NCBI RefSeq assembly: GCF_019397265.1
Contig: NZ_CP068985.1
Span: 7,537,001 to 7,601,000, forward strand
Length of the DNA stretch: 64,000 bases
Reading direction: 5' to 3'
From: Nonomuraea coxensis DSM 45129
GTDB lineage: Bacteria > Actinomycetota > Actinomycetes > Streptosporangiales > Streptosporangiaceae
Numbering within the stretch: the first letter of the stretch is position 1; every line of letters starts with the position of its first letter. The position numbers were made by a program, and so were the translations under genes. Shown here in pieces: positions 21,432-30,483 of the stretch. The notes below the pieces were generated by a model. The model did not search any database. It was given only the letters and a program-made list of their open reading frames with translations, and had not been told where the DNA came from.

Positions 21432-22625
21432 ATGACCCGCGCCCTGAGGAGTGCCCGTTACGGGGCGGTCCTCACTTTCGTCCTTGCCGGCCTGATGGTG
21501 GGCACGATGACCGTGCGCATCCCGGCGCTGACCGACAAACTCGGGCTTTCCGAGTCCACGGTCGGCGCCGTCCTGCTGGTCTGGGGCCTCGGCGCCCTGG
21601 TCACCATGCAGAGCATGCGCCGCGTCATGGCCCGGCTGGGCAGCGGGACGGTCCTGCGGGTCGGCGGCCCCCTGACCGCGCTCTCCCTGGTCGCCGTGGC
21701 CCTCGCCCCCGACCTGCCGCTGCTCATGGTGGCCGTCGCGTTCTTCGGCATGGCGTTCGGCATGGTGGACGTGGCCATGAACGCCCAGGGCTCCACGGTC
21801 GAGCAGGCGTACGGCCGGCCGCTGATGAACGGCATGCACGCCGGCTGGTGCGTCGGCGCGATCACGGCGGGCGCCGCCGGCAGCCTGTCCATCGCCGCCG
21901 GCCTGTCGTTCACCGCCAACGTGGCGCTGGTCGGCCTGGTCTCGCTGCCGCTCATGGTCGCGGTCGGCCGGACGTACCTGCCCGAGGCCCCCGCCGCCGG
22001 GCGCTCCGCCGCCGCCGGCCGCCGGCGCCTGCCGCCGATCGTCTACCTGCTCGGCGCGATCATGTTCTTCGCCTTCATGGTGGAGGGCACGGTCGCCGAC
22101 TGGAACGGCCTCTACCTGCGCGACGAACTCGGCGCCCCCGAGGCCCTGGCCGCGCTCGGCTACCCCGTCTTCGAGGCGGGCATGCTGATCGCCCGGCTCA
22201 CCGGCGACCGCCTGCGCGTCAGGTACGGCGTGCGCGGCATGCTGACCGTCTCCGGCCTGGCCACGGCCGGCTTCTTCGCGCTCGTGCTGCTCGCCCCCGC
22301 GGCCCTGGTGGCGGTGGGCGCGATGTTCTTCGTCGGCCTCGGCGTGGCGACGATCTCGCCGCTGACGCTGTCCCTGGCCGGCACGGCGACCGCGACCCCC
22401 GGCCCCGCGATCGCCCAGGCGGGCGCGATGGGGTACGCGGGCCTGCTGCTGGGCCCGGTGGTGATCGGCTTCCTGTCGGACGCCACCACGCTGCGTACCG
22501 CGCTCGGCATCGGCGTCGTCCTCGGCCTGCTGATCGCCCTGGCCGGCCGCATGCTCCCGCGCCGCGAACCGGCCGTGGTCAGCACGCTCCCCGTCACCAG
22601 GGAGCGGGAGCCCGCCGCCGCCTGA
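21432..22625 (+). CDS. MFS transporter, YbjJ/Bcr-like
   Basis: Major facilitator protein of 397 residues, 12 helices. The N-terminal half opens [26 protein letters not shown] and continues [20 protein letters not shown]. The central loop is short and Arg-rich ([15 protein letters not shown]), with [20 protein letters not shown] in the C-terminal half, a pattern seen in sugar or drug MFS proteins of the YbjJ type. AAGGTG precedes the ATG. The TetR gene 250 bases upstream probably controls it. Substrate cannot be assigned. Confidence 0.85.
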   Translation: MTRALRSARYGAVLTFVLAGLMVGTMTVRIPALTDKLGLSESTVGAVLLVWGLGALVTMQSMRRVMARLGSGTVLRVGGPLTALSLVAVALAPDLPLLMVAVAFFGMAFGMVDVAMNAQGSTVEQAYGRPLMNGMHAGWCVGAITAGAAGSLSIAAGLSFTANVALVGLVSLPLMVAVGRTYLPEAPAAGRSAAAGRRRLPPIVYLLGAIMFFAFMVEGTVADWNGLYLRDELGAPEALAALGYPVFEAGMLIARLTGDRLRVRYGVRGMLTVSGLATAGFFALVLLAPAALVAVGAMFFVGLGVATISPLTLSLAGTATATPGPAIAQAGAMGYAGLLLGPVVIGFLSDATTLRTALGIGVVLGLLIALAGRMLPRREPAVVSTLPVTREREPAAA

Positions 22626-22638
22626 CCCGCGCCGGGCG

Positions 22639-23391
22639 TCACGACGCTCCGCTCGCCGCCCTCCCGTCGCGCACCGTCGCAGGGAGGGCCGCGGCCATGC
22701 AGTCGAGGACGTGCCGGAGCCCGTGCCTGAACTGGTCGTCGCGGCTCAGGTGCGGCCGGCGCGCCTCCATCACGATCTTGGCGAAGATCGGGTAATCACC
22801 GCTCTTCACCAGCCGCTCGACGTAGGGGCCGCTCCGCGCCATCCACTCCGACTCGCTGAGCCCGCTGCGGCCGAACTCCCCCGCCACGCTGATCTCCTCG
22901 CGGACGGTGCCCTCGACGTAGCCGTTCAGCATGGCCACGAGGGTGAGGTTCTGGTCGATGGGGACGAAGGCGTCGAGCACCCCCATCAGCCGTTCGACCA
23001 GGAGCAACTGGTTGGGGCCGAAGCTCGGGAGCGACCGCCGCACGGCGGCGATCCACGGGTGCCTCAGCCACATGGCCCGCAGGCCCTCGGCGTAGCGGGT
23101 CAGGTCGGCGCGCCAGTCGCCCGAGGGCATGCCCGTGACGTCGATCTCGCCCATCACCCGGTCGGCCATCAGCTCGACCAGGTCGTCGCGGCTCGGGACG
23201 TACCGGTAGAGGGACATCGCGCCGGCGCCGATCTCGGCGGCGATCCGCCGCATGGTGGCGGCCTCCAGCCCCTCGGCGTCGGCGATCCTGACGGCCGCCT
23301 CCGTGATCTGGGCGCGGCTGTAGGCCGGTCTGGGGCCGCGGGCGGGGCGCTCGGGCCGCATCCAGATGTTGACGTACGGGGCGTCCGTCAC
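22639..23391 (-). CDS. TetR-family regulator with TetR_C-type ligand domain
   Basis: Regulator of 250 residues. After a 35-residue Arg/Pro N-terminal arm, the HTH reads RAQITEAAVRIADAEGLEAATM then RRIAAEIGAGAMSLYRYVPSRDDL. The C-terminal domain (GDWRADLTRYAEGLRAMWLRHPWI) resembles the tetracycline-repressor C-terminal family that binds aromatic drugs. The GTG at 23391 has GGAGGTGGAG just upstream. It is divergent from a DrrAB-type ABC exporter across 85 bases that contain two GTAC-spaced repeats, so it probably represses that exporter and itself. Confidence 0.92.
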   Translation of the reverse strand: MTDAPYVNIWMRPERPARGPRPAYSRAQITEAAVRIADAEGLEAATMRRIAAEIGAGAMSLYRYVPSRDDLVELMADRVMGEIDVTGMPSGDWRADLTRYAEGLRAMWLRHPWIAAVRRSLPSFGPNQLLLVERLMGVLDAFVPIDQNLTLVAMLNGYVEGTVREEISVAGEFGRSGLSESEWMARSGPYVERLVKSGDYPIFAKIVMEARRPHLSRDDQFRHGLRHVLDCMAAALPATVRDGRAASGAS

Positions 23392-23410
23392 CGCTCCACC
23401 TCCTTGTTGC

Positions 23411-23462
23411 GTACATAGTACCCAGTGGATTAGCGTGACCACTGAAACCGCGTACAACGTAC
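23411..23462. promoter_or_regulatory. Twin GTAC-N3-GTAC boxes between TetR and ABC exporter
   Basis: GTACATAGTAC (23411-23421) and GTACAACGTAC (23452-23462) are near-palindromes embedded in similar 16-mers (GCGTACATAGTACCCA, GCGTACAACGTACTCA). Their centres are 41 bases apart, four helical turns. Between them CAGTGG (23423-23428) and CCACTG (23439-23444) form another inverted repeat. Cooperative binding of the divergent TetR protein is inferred. Confidence 0.65.
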
Positions 23463-23476
23463 TCAATGGAGGCGCC

Positions 23477-24421
23477 ATGTCCGATCCGATCGTGGTCGCC
23501 GAAGGGCTGCACAAGTCCTTCGGCGGCGCCCATGCGCTGCGGGGTCTGGACCTGACCGTCCCGGCAGGGACGGTCTGCGGCCTGCTGGGGCCGAACGGCG
23601 CCGGGAAGACGACCGCCGTGCGCATCCTGGCCACCCTGTCCGACCCCGACGCCGGGCACGCCCGCGTCGCCGGTTACGACGTCGTCCGCGAGGCCGGCAA
23701 GGTGCGCGAGCGGATCGGGCTCGCGGGCCAGTACGCCGCCGTGGACGACAAGCTCACCGGCCGGGGCAACCTGCGCATGTTCGGCCGCCTCTCCCACCTG
23801 TCCCGGCGCGAGGCGCACCGGCGGGCCGGCGAACTGCTCGACCGCTTCGGCCTGACGGACGCCGCCGATCGCCAGGTCGCCGGCTACTCCGGCGGCATGC
23901 GCCGCCGCCTCGACCTGATCACCTGTCTCATCCTGCGCCCCGAGGTGCTCTTCCTGGACGAGCCGACCACCGGCCTCGACCCGCGCAGCCGCGGCGAGAT
24001 CTGGGACAGCATCCGCGAGCTGGTGGCCGACGGCACCACCGTGCTCCTCACCACCCAGTACCTGGACGAGGCCGACCGGCTGGCCGACGACATCGCCGTC
24101 GTCGACCACGGGCGGGTCGTCGCCACCGGCACTCCCGACGAGCTGAAGGCCACGATCGGCGACCGCCTCGACGTCACCCTCGAAGACCCCGCCGCGCTGC
24201 CCGCGGCGACGGCCGCGCTGAACGCCCTCACCGGCACCGAGCCCACGACGACGGGCGCCGGCCGGCTCAGCGTCGCCCTCCCCGGTGGCCGCCTCCGGCT
24301 CGCCGACGTCGTGCGCGAGCTCGACCACGCCGGGGTCGCCGCCGCCGACGTGAGCCTGCGCCGCCCCACCCTCGACGAGGTGTTCCTGCGCCTCACCGAC
24401 CGCCAGGAGACCGCGCTATGA
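23477..24421 (+). CDS. ABC exporter ATP-binding protein (DrrA-type)
   Basis: Nucleotide-binding subunit of a daunorubicin-resistance-type ABC exporter, 314 residues. Walker A is GPNGAGKT, the Q-loop region is GLAGQYAAVDDKLTG (typical of DrrA), the signature is YSGGMRRRLDL, Walker B is VLFLDEPTTGLD, and the H-loop region is LLTTQYLDEADRLAD, where Gln stands in the usual His position as in DrrA. The C-terminal DrrA extension ends RRPTLDEVFLRLTDR. The ATG at 23477 follows GGAGG; the longer frame crosses the operators. It overlaps the permease start by four bases. Confidence 0.94.
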   Translation: MSDPIVVAEGLHKSFGGAHALRGLDLTVPAGTVCGLLGPNGAGKTTAVRILATLSDPDAGHARVAGYDVVREAGKVRERIGLAGQYAAVDDKLTGRGNLRMFGRLSHLSRREAHRRAGELLDRFGLTDAADRQVAGYSGGMRRRLDLITCLILRPEVLFLDEPTTGLDPRSRGEIWDSIRELVADGTTVLLTTQYLDEADRLADDIAVVDHGRVVATGTPDELKATIGDRLDVTLEDPAALPAATAALNALTGTEPTTTGAGRLSVALPGGRLRLADVVRELDHAGVAAADVSLRRPTLDEVFLRLTDRQETAL

Positions 24422-25242
24422 CCGCCCTCACCCCGGCCTCGCCACTGGGCCGCCTGCGCTGGACGCTCACCGACGGGCTGACCCTGGTCGGCCGCGAGCT
24501 GGGCCGGCTGCGGCAGGAGCCCGGCCAGCTCGTCGCCGCGCTGATCTTCCCGGCCGTCATGGTGGTGCTCTTCGGGTACGTCTTCGGCAGCGCGATCCAG
24601 GTGCCGGGCGGCGGCGACTACCGCGAGTACCTCATGCCCGGCCTGTTCGCGATGGTGACCTTCTCCGCCTGGCTGGGGGTCATGACGCGGACGGCCGCGG
24701 ACGCCTCCCGCGGCGTCATGGACCGGTTCCGCTCCATGCCGATGGCGCGCCTGGCGGTGCCGTTCGGGCAGACCGGCGCCGACGTGCTGACCGGCCTGCC
24801 GATGCTGGCCGTCATGGTGGCCACGGGCCTGCTGGTGGGCTGGCAACCGCACCGCGGCCTGCTTCCCACGGCGCAGGCGTTCCTGCTGGTGATCGTCCTG
24901 CGGTACGCCCTGAGCTGGGTGGGCGTCTACGTGGGCCTGGCCGTGAGGAACGAGCAGGTCGCCGACGCGATGGTGCCGCTCGGCCTGCCGTTCACGATGC
25001 TGTCGAACGCGTTCGTCCCGACCGGCGGCATGCCGGGCTGGCTGCGCCTCCTGGCCGACTGGAACCCGGTGAGCGCGCTCACCGCCGCCGCACGGCAGCT
25101 CTTCGGCAACCCGGGTGCCCCGTCCGGAGACGTCGCCTGGCCGCTCGCCCATCCGGTGGCCGCCGTCCTGCTCTGGTCGGCCGCGCTCCTGGTGGTCTTC
25201 GTCCCGCTGTCGCTCCACGCCTGCACACGTAAAGGACGCTGA
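24418..25242 (+). CDS. ABC exporter permease (DrrB-type, ABC-2)
   Basis: ABC-2 membrane subunit, 274 residues, six helices. Typical landmarks are the amphipathic start (LTLVGRELGRLRQEPGQL), FPAVMVVLFGYVFGSAIQVPGG, YLMPGLFAMVTFSAW, the coupling segment RGVMDRFRSMPM, and near the end FVPTGGMPGWLRLLADWNPVS. With the ATPase it forms a two-plus-two exporter, probably for a hydrophobic drug or self-made metabolite. Its frame is coupled to the upstream gene, and transcription ends at a strong hairpin before convergent etfA. Confidence 0.93.
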   Translation: MTALTPASPLGRLRWTLTDGLTLVGRELGRLRQEPGQLVAALIFPAVMVVLFGYVFGSAIQVPGGGDYREYLMPGLFAMVTFSAWLGVMTRTAADASRGVMDRFRSMPMARLAVPFGQTGADVLTGLPMLAVMVATGLLVGWQPHRGLLPTAQAFLLVIVLRYALSWVGVYVGLAVRNEQVADAMVPLGLPFTMLSNAFVPTGGMPGWLRLLADWNPVSALTAAARQLFGNPGAPSGDVAWPLAHPVAAVLLWSAALLVVFVPLSLHACTRKGR

Positions 25243-25308
25243 ACGCTCCATACTCGGCGTCGCCCCGCAGCCGCGCGTCGTGCCCTGGGGGAGGCCCTTT
25301 GACGGCGA

Positions 25309-25351
25309 ACGCCGGGGAGCGCGGGGCGGGCGGCCCCATGCTCCCCGGCGT
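25309..25351. terminator. Bidirectional hairpin between ABC permease and etfA
   Basis: ACGCCGGGGAGC (25309-25320) pairs perfectly over 12 bp with GCTCCCCGGCGT (25340-25351). The 19-base loop contains a nested GGGGC/GCCCC pair. It is the only strong hairpin in the convergent 115-base interval and can serve both operons. There is no U-tract. Confidence 0.7.
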
Positions 25352-25357
25352 CCGGCG

Positions 25358-26311
25358 CTACTTGCGCTTCTTGATCTCCTCGGTGAGCTGGGGCACGACC
25401 TGGTGCAGGTCGCCCACCACGCCGTAGTCGGCCAGCTCGAAGATCGGCGCCTCCGGGTCCTTGTTGATCGCGACGATCGTCTTCGCGGTCTGCATGCCCG
25501 CCCGGTGCTGGATGGCGCCGGAGATGCCGGCCGCGATGTAGAGCTGCGGCGAGACCGTCTTGCCGGTCTGGCCGACCTGGAACTGGTGCGGGTACCAGCC
25601 CGCGTCCGTCGCGGCGCGGGAGGCGCCCACGGCCGCGCCGAGCGCGTCGGCGAGCCCTTCGATGACGCTGAAGTTCTCGGCCGAGCCGACGCCACGGCCG
25701 CCGGAGACCACGATCGCGGCCTCGGTCAGCTCGGGGCGGGCGCCCTTCTCCTGCTTGACCCGCTCGACCACGCGCGCGGCCTTGGCGGCCTCGGAGAGCG
25801 TGACCGAGATCTCCTCCTCGGCGCCGGCGCCGGCGGACGGGGCGGGAGCGGTGGAGTTGGGGCGCACGGCCACGATGGGCGTGCCCCTGCGGACCTTGGC
25901 GCGGACGTTGACGCCGCCGCCGAAGATCGACTGGTCGGCCACGAAGCCCTCGCCGAGGCCCACGGCGTCGGTGATGACGCCGGAGTCGGTCTTGACGGCC
26001 AGGCGGCCGGCAATCTCCTTGCCCTCGGCCGTGGCGGCCACGAGCACGGCGGCGGGCGCCTTGTCGGCCACGAGCTGGGCCAGGGCCTCGGCCTTGGGCG
26101 CGACCACGTACTGGACGAGCTCCTCGGAGCCGCCGACGTAGATCTTCTCAGCGCCGTACTCGGCCAGCTTGGCCTTGGCGTCGGCGGTGATGCCGGGGCC
26201 GAGCCAGACGGCGGCGGGCGTGCCGAGCGAGCGGGCCAGCGTGAGCAGCTCCAGCGTGACCTTCTTGACCTCGCCTTCGACCTGCTCGACCAGAACGAGA
26301 ATTTCCGACAT
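25358..26311 (-). CDS. etfA: Electron transfer flavoprotein alpha subunit
   Basis: FAD-binding subunit of ETF, 317 residues, accepting electrons from acyl-CoA and other dehydrogenases and passing them to ETF-quinone oxidoreductase. The C-terminal FAD domain is intact: [51 protein letters not shown] and [14 protein letters not shown]. The N-terminal half starts [20 protein letters not shown]. It lies 18 bases after etfB, with GGGGG before its ATG. Confidence 0.97.
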   Translation of the reverse strand: MSEILVLVEQVEGEVKKVTLELLTLARSLGTPAAVWLGPGITADAKAKLAEYGAEKIYVGGSEELVQYVVAPKAEALAQLVADKAPAAVLVAATAEGKEIAGRLAVKTDSGVITDAVGLGEGFVADQSIFGGGVNVRAKVRRGTPIVAVRPNSTAPAPSAGAGAEEEISVTLSEAAKAARVVERVKQEKGARPELTEAAIVVSGGRGVGSAENFSVIEGLADALGAAVGASRAATDAGWYPHQFQVGQTGKTVSPQLYIAAGISGAIQHRAGMQTAKTIVAINKDPEAPIFELADYGVVGDLHQVVPQLTEEIKKRK

Positions 26312-26329
26312 TTCAGTAAACCCCCGTTC

Positions 26330-27109
26330 TCAGATGAACTTCTTGGACGCGAGGAAGTCGGCGGCGTTCGCGCCACCGTCGCCCTCGTCCTTGACGATCG
26401 TGCCGGCCGCGCGCGGCGGGGCCGCGGCGAAGTCGACGACCTCGGACCAGGCGGCGTCCAGGCCGACCTGCCCGGCGTCGATGGAGGCGTCGCCGATGGC
26501 GATCGTCTCGACCGGCTTCTTCTTGGCCGCCATGATGCCCTTGAACGACGGGTAGCGCGGCTCGTTGATCTTCTCGACCACGGACACGACGGCGGGCAGC
26601 GCGGCCTCGACCTTGTCGAAGCCGTAGTCAGTGATGCGCTGGACGCGGATCGAGGTGCCCTCGACCTCGACCTTGTTGGCCAGCGTGAGCTGCGAGGCGC
26701 CGAGGCGCTCGGCCAGCATGGCGGCCAGCACGCCGGTGCGGGCGTCGGTGGACTCCGAGCCGAGGATCACCAGGTCGAAGCCGATCTTCTTGAGCACCTG
26801 CGCCATCGCGTACGAGGTGGAGAGCGCGTCGGAGCCGTGGAGCGCGTCATCGCTCAGGTGCACGGCCTTGTCGGCGCCCATGGCGAGGGCCTTGCGGATG
26901 GTCTCGGTGGCCTTGCCGGGGCCCATGGTCAGCACGGTGACCTCGCCACCGTGCGCTTCCTTGAGCTTCAGCGCCTCCTCGACCGCGTACTCGTCAAGCT
27001 CGTTGACCACGCCGTCGGCGGCGTCGCGGTCGAGCGTCTTGTCATCGGACCGCAGCTTGCGCTCGGTCGCCGTGTCGGGGACCTGCTTCACGCAGACGAC
27101 GATGTTCAT
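26330..27109 (-). CDS. etfB: Electron transfer flavoprotein beta subunit
   Basis: AMP-binding subunit of ETF, 259 residues. It opens NIVVCVKQVPDTATERKL, followed by NELDEYAVEEALKLKE and the AMP loop VTVLTMGPGKATETIRKALA; DLVILGSESTDARTGVLAAM and PRYPSFKGIMAAKKKP are family hallmarks. It is the first gene of etfBA, whose leader contains a palindrome and a hairpin. The adjacent genes are unrelated, so the partner dehydrogenases are elsewhere. Confidence 0.97.
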   Translation of the reverse strand: MNIVVCVKQVPDTATERKLRSDDKTLDRDAADGVVNELDEYAVEEALKLKEAHGGEVTVLTMGPGKATETIRKALAMGADKAVHLSDDALHGSDALSTSYAMAQVLKKIGFDLVILGSESTDARTGVLAAMLAERLGASQLTLANKVEVEGTSIRVQRITDYGFDKVEAALPAVVSVVEKINEPRYPSFKGIMAAKKKPVETIAIGDASIDAGQVGLDAAWSEVVDFAAAPPRAAGTIVKDEGDGGANAADFLASKKFI

Positions 27110-27137
27110 GGCCGGTGGCCGACCTCCCGTTTCGCGT

Positions 27138-27164
27138 GCGCCACCGCGTCGCTGCGGTGGGCGC
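27138..27164 (-). promoter_or_regulatory. Hairpin in the etfB leader
   Basis: GCGCCACCGC (27138-27147) pairs with GCGGTGGGCGC (27154-27164), with one bulged base and a six-base loop. It ends about 30 bases before the etfB start on the minus strand. It could attenuate or stabilise the etfBA message; this is inference. Confidence 0.35.
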
Positions 27165-27236
27165 CGGATGCAATGCTGTCCAGACTGCCAGGTGCCTGTT
27201 CGGCCTCCGGCAGAGGGTGGCTTGTCGCGGTCATGT

Positions 27237-27248
27237 TACCCATGGGTA
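27237..27248. promoter_or_regulatory. 12-bp perfect palindrome upstream of etfB
   Basis: TACCCATGGGTA is a perfect palindrome about 130 bases before the etfB start, in an AT-richer patch (GTTACCCATGGGTAGCTTACG). It is a plausible operator for a fatty-acid or acyl-CoA responsive repressor acting on etfBA, judged only by symmetry and place. Confidence 0.4.
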
Positions 27249-27354
27249 GCTTACGCGCAAACCGTGAGGAGCCACGGCCGGCGCGCCAGCTCTTGCCCCT
27301 TCACCATACCGAATTTCATTCTGTTCATGCCGACCGCCCCCTGTGGAACGGGTC

Positions 27355-28563
27355 TCAGGCCGACAGCAGGAACACGATCCCCACGACCAGCGCCGTGCCG
27401 GCGAACAGCGCCAGGGTGAAGGTGCTGAGCACCGCCGCCAGCCCGAAGCAGAGGCCCGCGACCCCTGCCGCACCGACGATATCGACGATCACCCGCGAAC
27501 GCCGGTACGGCCCGCGCGTGAACAGCGCGACCCCGGCGTCCGTGACCACGCCCAGCGCGTACGCCGCCAGCAGGAACAGCCCCACCTCCGGCAGCAGCTC
27601 CCAGGCCGCCGCCGACAGCAACGCCACGAACAGCCCCGACCCGATCACCCACCGCCTGCGCACCTTCTCCCGGTGGCGCGCCCGCGACTCCTCGACCGTG
27701 CGGCGCCGCCGGTCGACGCCCGGCCGCCACTCCATGGTCGCGGTCTCGTCACCCGGCCGCGAAGGGACGGGACGGGCCGCGAGGGAGGCGGCGGGCACGT
27801 GCTCGACGCCCAGCCGGGCGCAGATCTCGGCCGCGGTCGGCCGCTTGGCCGGATCGGTGGCCAGGCACTCGCGTAACAGCGGCGCCAGCCACTCGGGCGC
27901 GCCCTCCAGGTCGGGCGGATGGTGCACGACCCGGTAGGCGACCGCGGCGGCCGGGCCCTGCCCGTACGGCTGCCGCCCGGTGGCCGCGTACGCGAGGGTC
28001 GCGCCGAAGGAGAACACGTCGGCCTCCATGCCCGCCTGACGCCCCTCCAGCACCTCGGGGGCCAGGTAGCCGGGCGTGCCCACCACCGCGCCCGAGGCGG
28101 TCACCGACAGCGAGTCCAGCGCGCTGGCGATGCCGAAGTCGATGACGACCGGGTCGCCCTCGGCCAGGATGACGTTCGCCGGTTTGAGGTCGCGGTGCAC
28201 GACCCCGGCCTCGTGCATGGCCAGCAGCGCGTCGGCCAGCCCGGCGGCCAGCCGGCGCAGGTCCCCGACCGGCGCGGGCACGGCGCTCAGCGGGCGGCCC
28301 TGGACGTAGCGGGTCACCAGATAGGGACGTCCGCCCTCCAGGGAGGCGTCCAGCACCTCGGCGACGTTGGGGCCGCCGACCCGGCGCATGGTCTCCACCT
28401 CGCGCGCCAGCCGGGCCAGCGCGGCGGCGTCGGCGGCGACGTGCGGGTGCAGCACCTTGACGGCCACCGTGCGGCCCTCCGCGTCGAGCGCCAGGTGCAC
28501 CTCGCCGAAGCCGCCCGACCCCAGCCGCGAGAGGAGTTCGTAAGGGCCGAGGCGCTCGCTCAT
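27355..28563 (-). CDS. Ser/Thr protein kinase with C-terminal membrane helices
   Basis: Hanks-type kinase of 402 residues. The Gly loop is LGSGGFGEVHLA, the ATP Lys is in VAVKVLH, the catalytic loop is VVHRDLKPANVIL, the metal motif is VIDFGIA and GTPGYLAPEVL follows. After about residue 265 comes an Arg-rich linker (RRRRTVEESRARHREKVRRR). Four to five hydrophobic segments then form a membrane tail, with no PASTA or extracellular sensor. It is the last and shortest of three paralogous kinases on the same strand, 74 bases after the previous one, with GAGG before the ATG. Confidence 0.92.
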   Translation of the reverse strand: MSERLGPYELLSRLGSGGFGEVHLALDAEGRTVAVKVLHPHVAADAAALARLAREVETMRRVGGPNVAEVLDASLEGGRPYLVTRYVQGRPLSAVPAPVGDLRRLAAGLADALLAMHEAGVVHRDLKPANVILAEGDPVVIDFGIASALDSLSVTASGAVVGTPGYLAPEVLEGRQAGMEADVFSFGATLAYAATGRQPYGQGPAAAVAYRVVHHPPDLEGAPEWLAPLLRECLATDPAKRPTAAEICARLGVEHVPAASLAARPVPSRPGDETATMEWRPGVDRRRRTVEESRARHREKVRRRWVIGSGLFVALLSAAAWELLPEVGLFLLAAYALGVVTDAGVALFTRGPYRRSRVIVDIVGAAGVAGLCFGLAAVLSTFTLALFAGTALVVGIVFLLSA

Positions 28564-28637
28564 ACCTCTACTTCTCCCCAGGGAAGCGGCCGGGGACACG
28601 CCGGAGCGCGACGGGGCGGGCCGGCGCCCGTCGCGGC

Positions 28638-30464
28638 TCAGAACCAGTTGGTCAGGAAGCCCAGGCCGAGATCGTCCAGCAGGCTGCCGATCAGCCCGGT
28701 GATCAGCCCGGTCACGGTCTGGCTGGCCTGCGTGCTCAGCTCGTCGATGATCCTGCTGGGCGCGCGCCACGGCGACCACACCGGGTCCTGCCCCATCGCG
28801 AACATCACCGCGAACAGCGCCGCCGTGCCCACCACCACGACCGCGACCAGCGCGGCCCCCGGGGTGCGCAGCACACTGGTGAGCGAGCGGGTGACCGCCT
28901 TGCGCGGCGCTCCGCCGCCGGGCAGCACGAACAGGCCGGCCGCCAGCGCCCCGGCGCCGTACGCCGCCGCCTCGTTGAGGTGCATGCCGCCGGCCCAGTG
29001 GAGCGCGCCCCACACGCACACGCCGAACAGCAGCGCCAGCGGCACGTGCACCGCCGTCACCAGCGCCGACTTGATCAGCGCCCACGGCGTGCCGACCAGC
29101 GCGAGCAGCGGGTCGGCCGCGCTGCTGCCGCGGACCTGCCGCCGCTTGACCATGTCGCCGAACAGGTATTCGCCGAGGCGCAGCACCAGCGCCAGCGCGA
29201 CCGCGATCGCGCCCGCCATCACGGGCAGCATCACGGTCACCGCCACCAGCGTGACCAGCAGCAGCAGCCCCGTGAGCTGCGCGCCGAACAGGTAGCGCTT
29301 GCGCTCGGCGGGCGGCTGGGCCTGCGGGCGCGGCGCGGGCGCGGGCGGCGGCGTGTAGGGCCGCACCTGCTGCTGCGGAGGCGGCGCGGGATAGCCGGCC
29401 ACCCGCTGGTCGGCGTACGGCGGGCGGGCCGGCACGTAGGGCGGCGGACGCTCGTCCTGCCGGGGCCGCTCCTCGTGGCGCGGGCGCGGCGGGGCCTGCT
29501 CGCGCCGCTGCCGGGGCGGCGGGGGCGGAGGCGGCTGCGGTTTGGCGTACTCGACCGGCGGCAGCAGGTCGGAGTAGTCGCTCTGGTCCATCACGCGGGT
29601 GCCGCCGCCCAGGCGCTTGGTGCCGGTCGGCCCGTCGAACGACGCGGTCTCGTTGAACGTCGTCACCGCCGGGTCCAGCGCCCTCGCCATGCGCAGCAGC
29701 TCCTGCGCGCCCGGCCGGGAGGCGGCGTCGACGTTCAGCGCGCGGCTCAGCCACGCGCGCAGCCAGGCGGGCGCCTTGTCGAGCTGCGCCCGCCCCTCCA
29801 TGATGTTGAAGCAGACCGACTCGAACGTCCCCGTGCCGAACGGCGGCGCCCCGGTGGCGGCGAAGAACACCGTCGAGGCCAGCGCGTGCACGTCGGCCGC
29901 CTGGGTGATCTCGGAGTCGCGGATGATCTCGGGCGCGAGATAGCCGGGCGTGCCGACGAACATCCCGGTCTGCGTCAGCCGGGTCGCGTTGACCAGGTGG
30001 GCGATGCCGAAGTCGATGACCAGCGGCTCCCCGTCCACCAGCATGACGTTGGACGGCTTGAAGTCCCGGTGGATCACGTCGGCCGCGTGGATGGCGACCA
30101 GCGCCTGGCACAGCCCCTGCGCCAGCTTGATCACCTCGCGCGCGGAGAGCGGCCCGTCGGTCAGGACGGTGTCCTCCAGCGTGCGGCCCGGCGCGAAGCG
30201 CGTCACCACATAGGGCTGCCCGCCCACCAGCTCGGCGTCGATGACCTCGGCCACGAACGGGCTGCGCACCCGCCGCATGGTCTCCACCTCACGGGTGAGC
30301 CGGTCGCGCGCCTTGAGGTCGGCGGCCACGTGCGGGTGCAGCACCTTGATGGCGACCTCGCGGCCCTCGCCGTCGAGGCCGAGGTGGACGACGCCCATGC
30401 CGCCCTCGCCGATCTTCCTGACGAGCCGGTACGGGCCCAGGCGTTCCGGTGCTTGGATGCTCAT
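28638..30464 (-). CDS. Ser/Thr protein kinase with Pro-rich linker and membrane tail
   Basis: Hanks-type kinase of 608 residues. Its kinase domain (about residues 8-265) has IGEGGMGVVHLGLD, VAIKVLH, VIHRDFKPSNVML (Phe instead of Leu after HRD), VIDFGIA and GTPGYLAPEII. A proline-rich, low-complexity linker (PQPPPPPPPRQRREQAPP and similar) leads to a run of membrane helices and a short helical end (GFLTNWF). ATG 30464 has GGGAGG six bases upstream; a GTG two codons earlier is possible. It lies 19 bases after the previous kinase gene, so the two are probably co-transcribed. Confidence 0.92.
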   Translation of the reverse strand: MSIQAPERLGPYRLVRKIGEGGMGVVHLGLDGEGREVAIKVLHPHVAADLKARDRLTREVETMRRVRSPFVAEVIDAELVGGQPYVVTRFAPGRTLEDTVLTDGPLSAREVIKLAQGLCQALVAIHAADVIHRDFKPSNVMLVDGEPLVIDFGIAHLVNATRLTQTGMFVGTPGYLAPEIIRDSEITQAADVHALASTVFFAATGAPPFGTGTFESVCFNIMEGRAQLDKAPAWLRAWLSRALNVDAASRPGAQELLRMARALDPAVTTFNETASFDGPTGTKRLGGGTRVMDQSDYSDLLPPVEYAKPQPPPPPPPRQRREQAPPRPRHEERPRQDERPPPYVPARPPYADQRVAGYPAPPPQQQVRPYTPPPAPAPRPQAQPPAERKRYLFGAQLTGLLLLVTLVAVTVMLPVMAGAIAVALALVLRLGEYLFGDMVKRRQVRGSSAADPLLALVGTPWALIKSALVTAVHVPLALLFGVCVWGALHWAGGMHLNEAAAYGAGALAAGLFVLPGGGAPRKAVTRSLTSVLRTPGAALVAVVVVGTAALFAVMFAMGQDPVWSPWRAPSRIIDELSTQASQTVTGLITGLIGSLLDDLGLGFLTNWF

Positions 30465-30483
30465 CGCCACCCTCCCCGCGTCG

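Noticed and set aside
27355-30111. 918-codon frame spanning two kinase genes
   Set aside because: Only its C-terminal 402 codons are the real kinase; the rest is a shifted reading of the neighbouring kinase gene.
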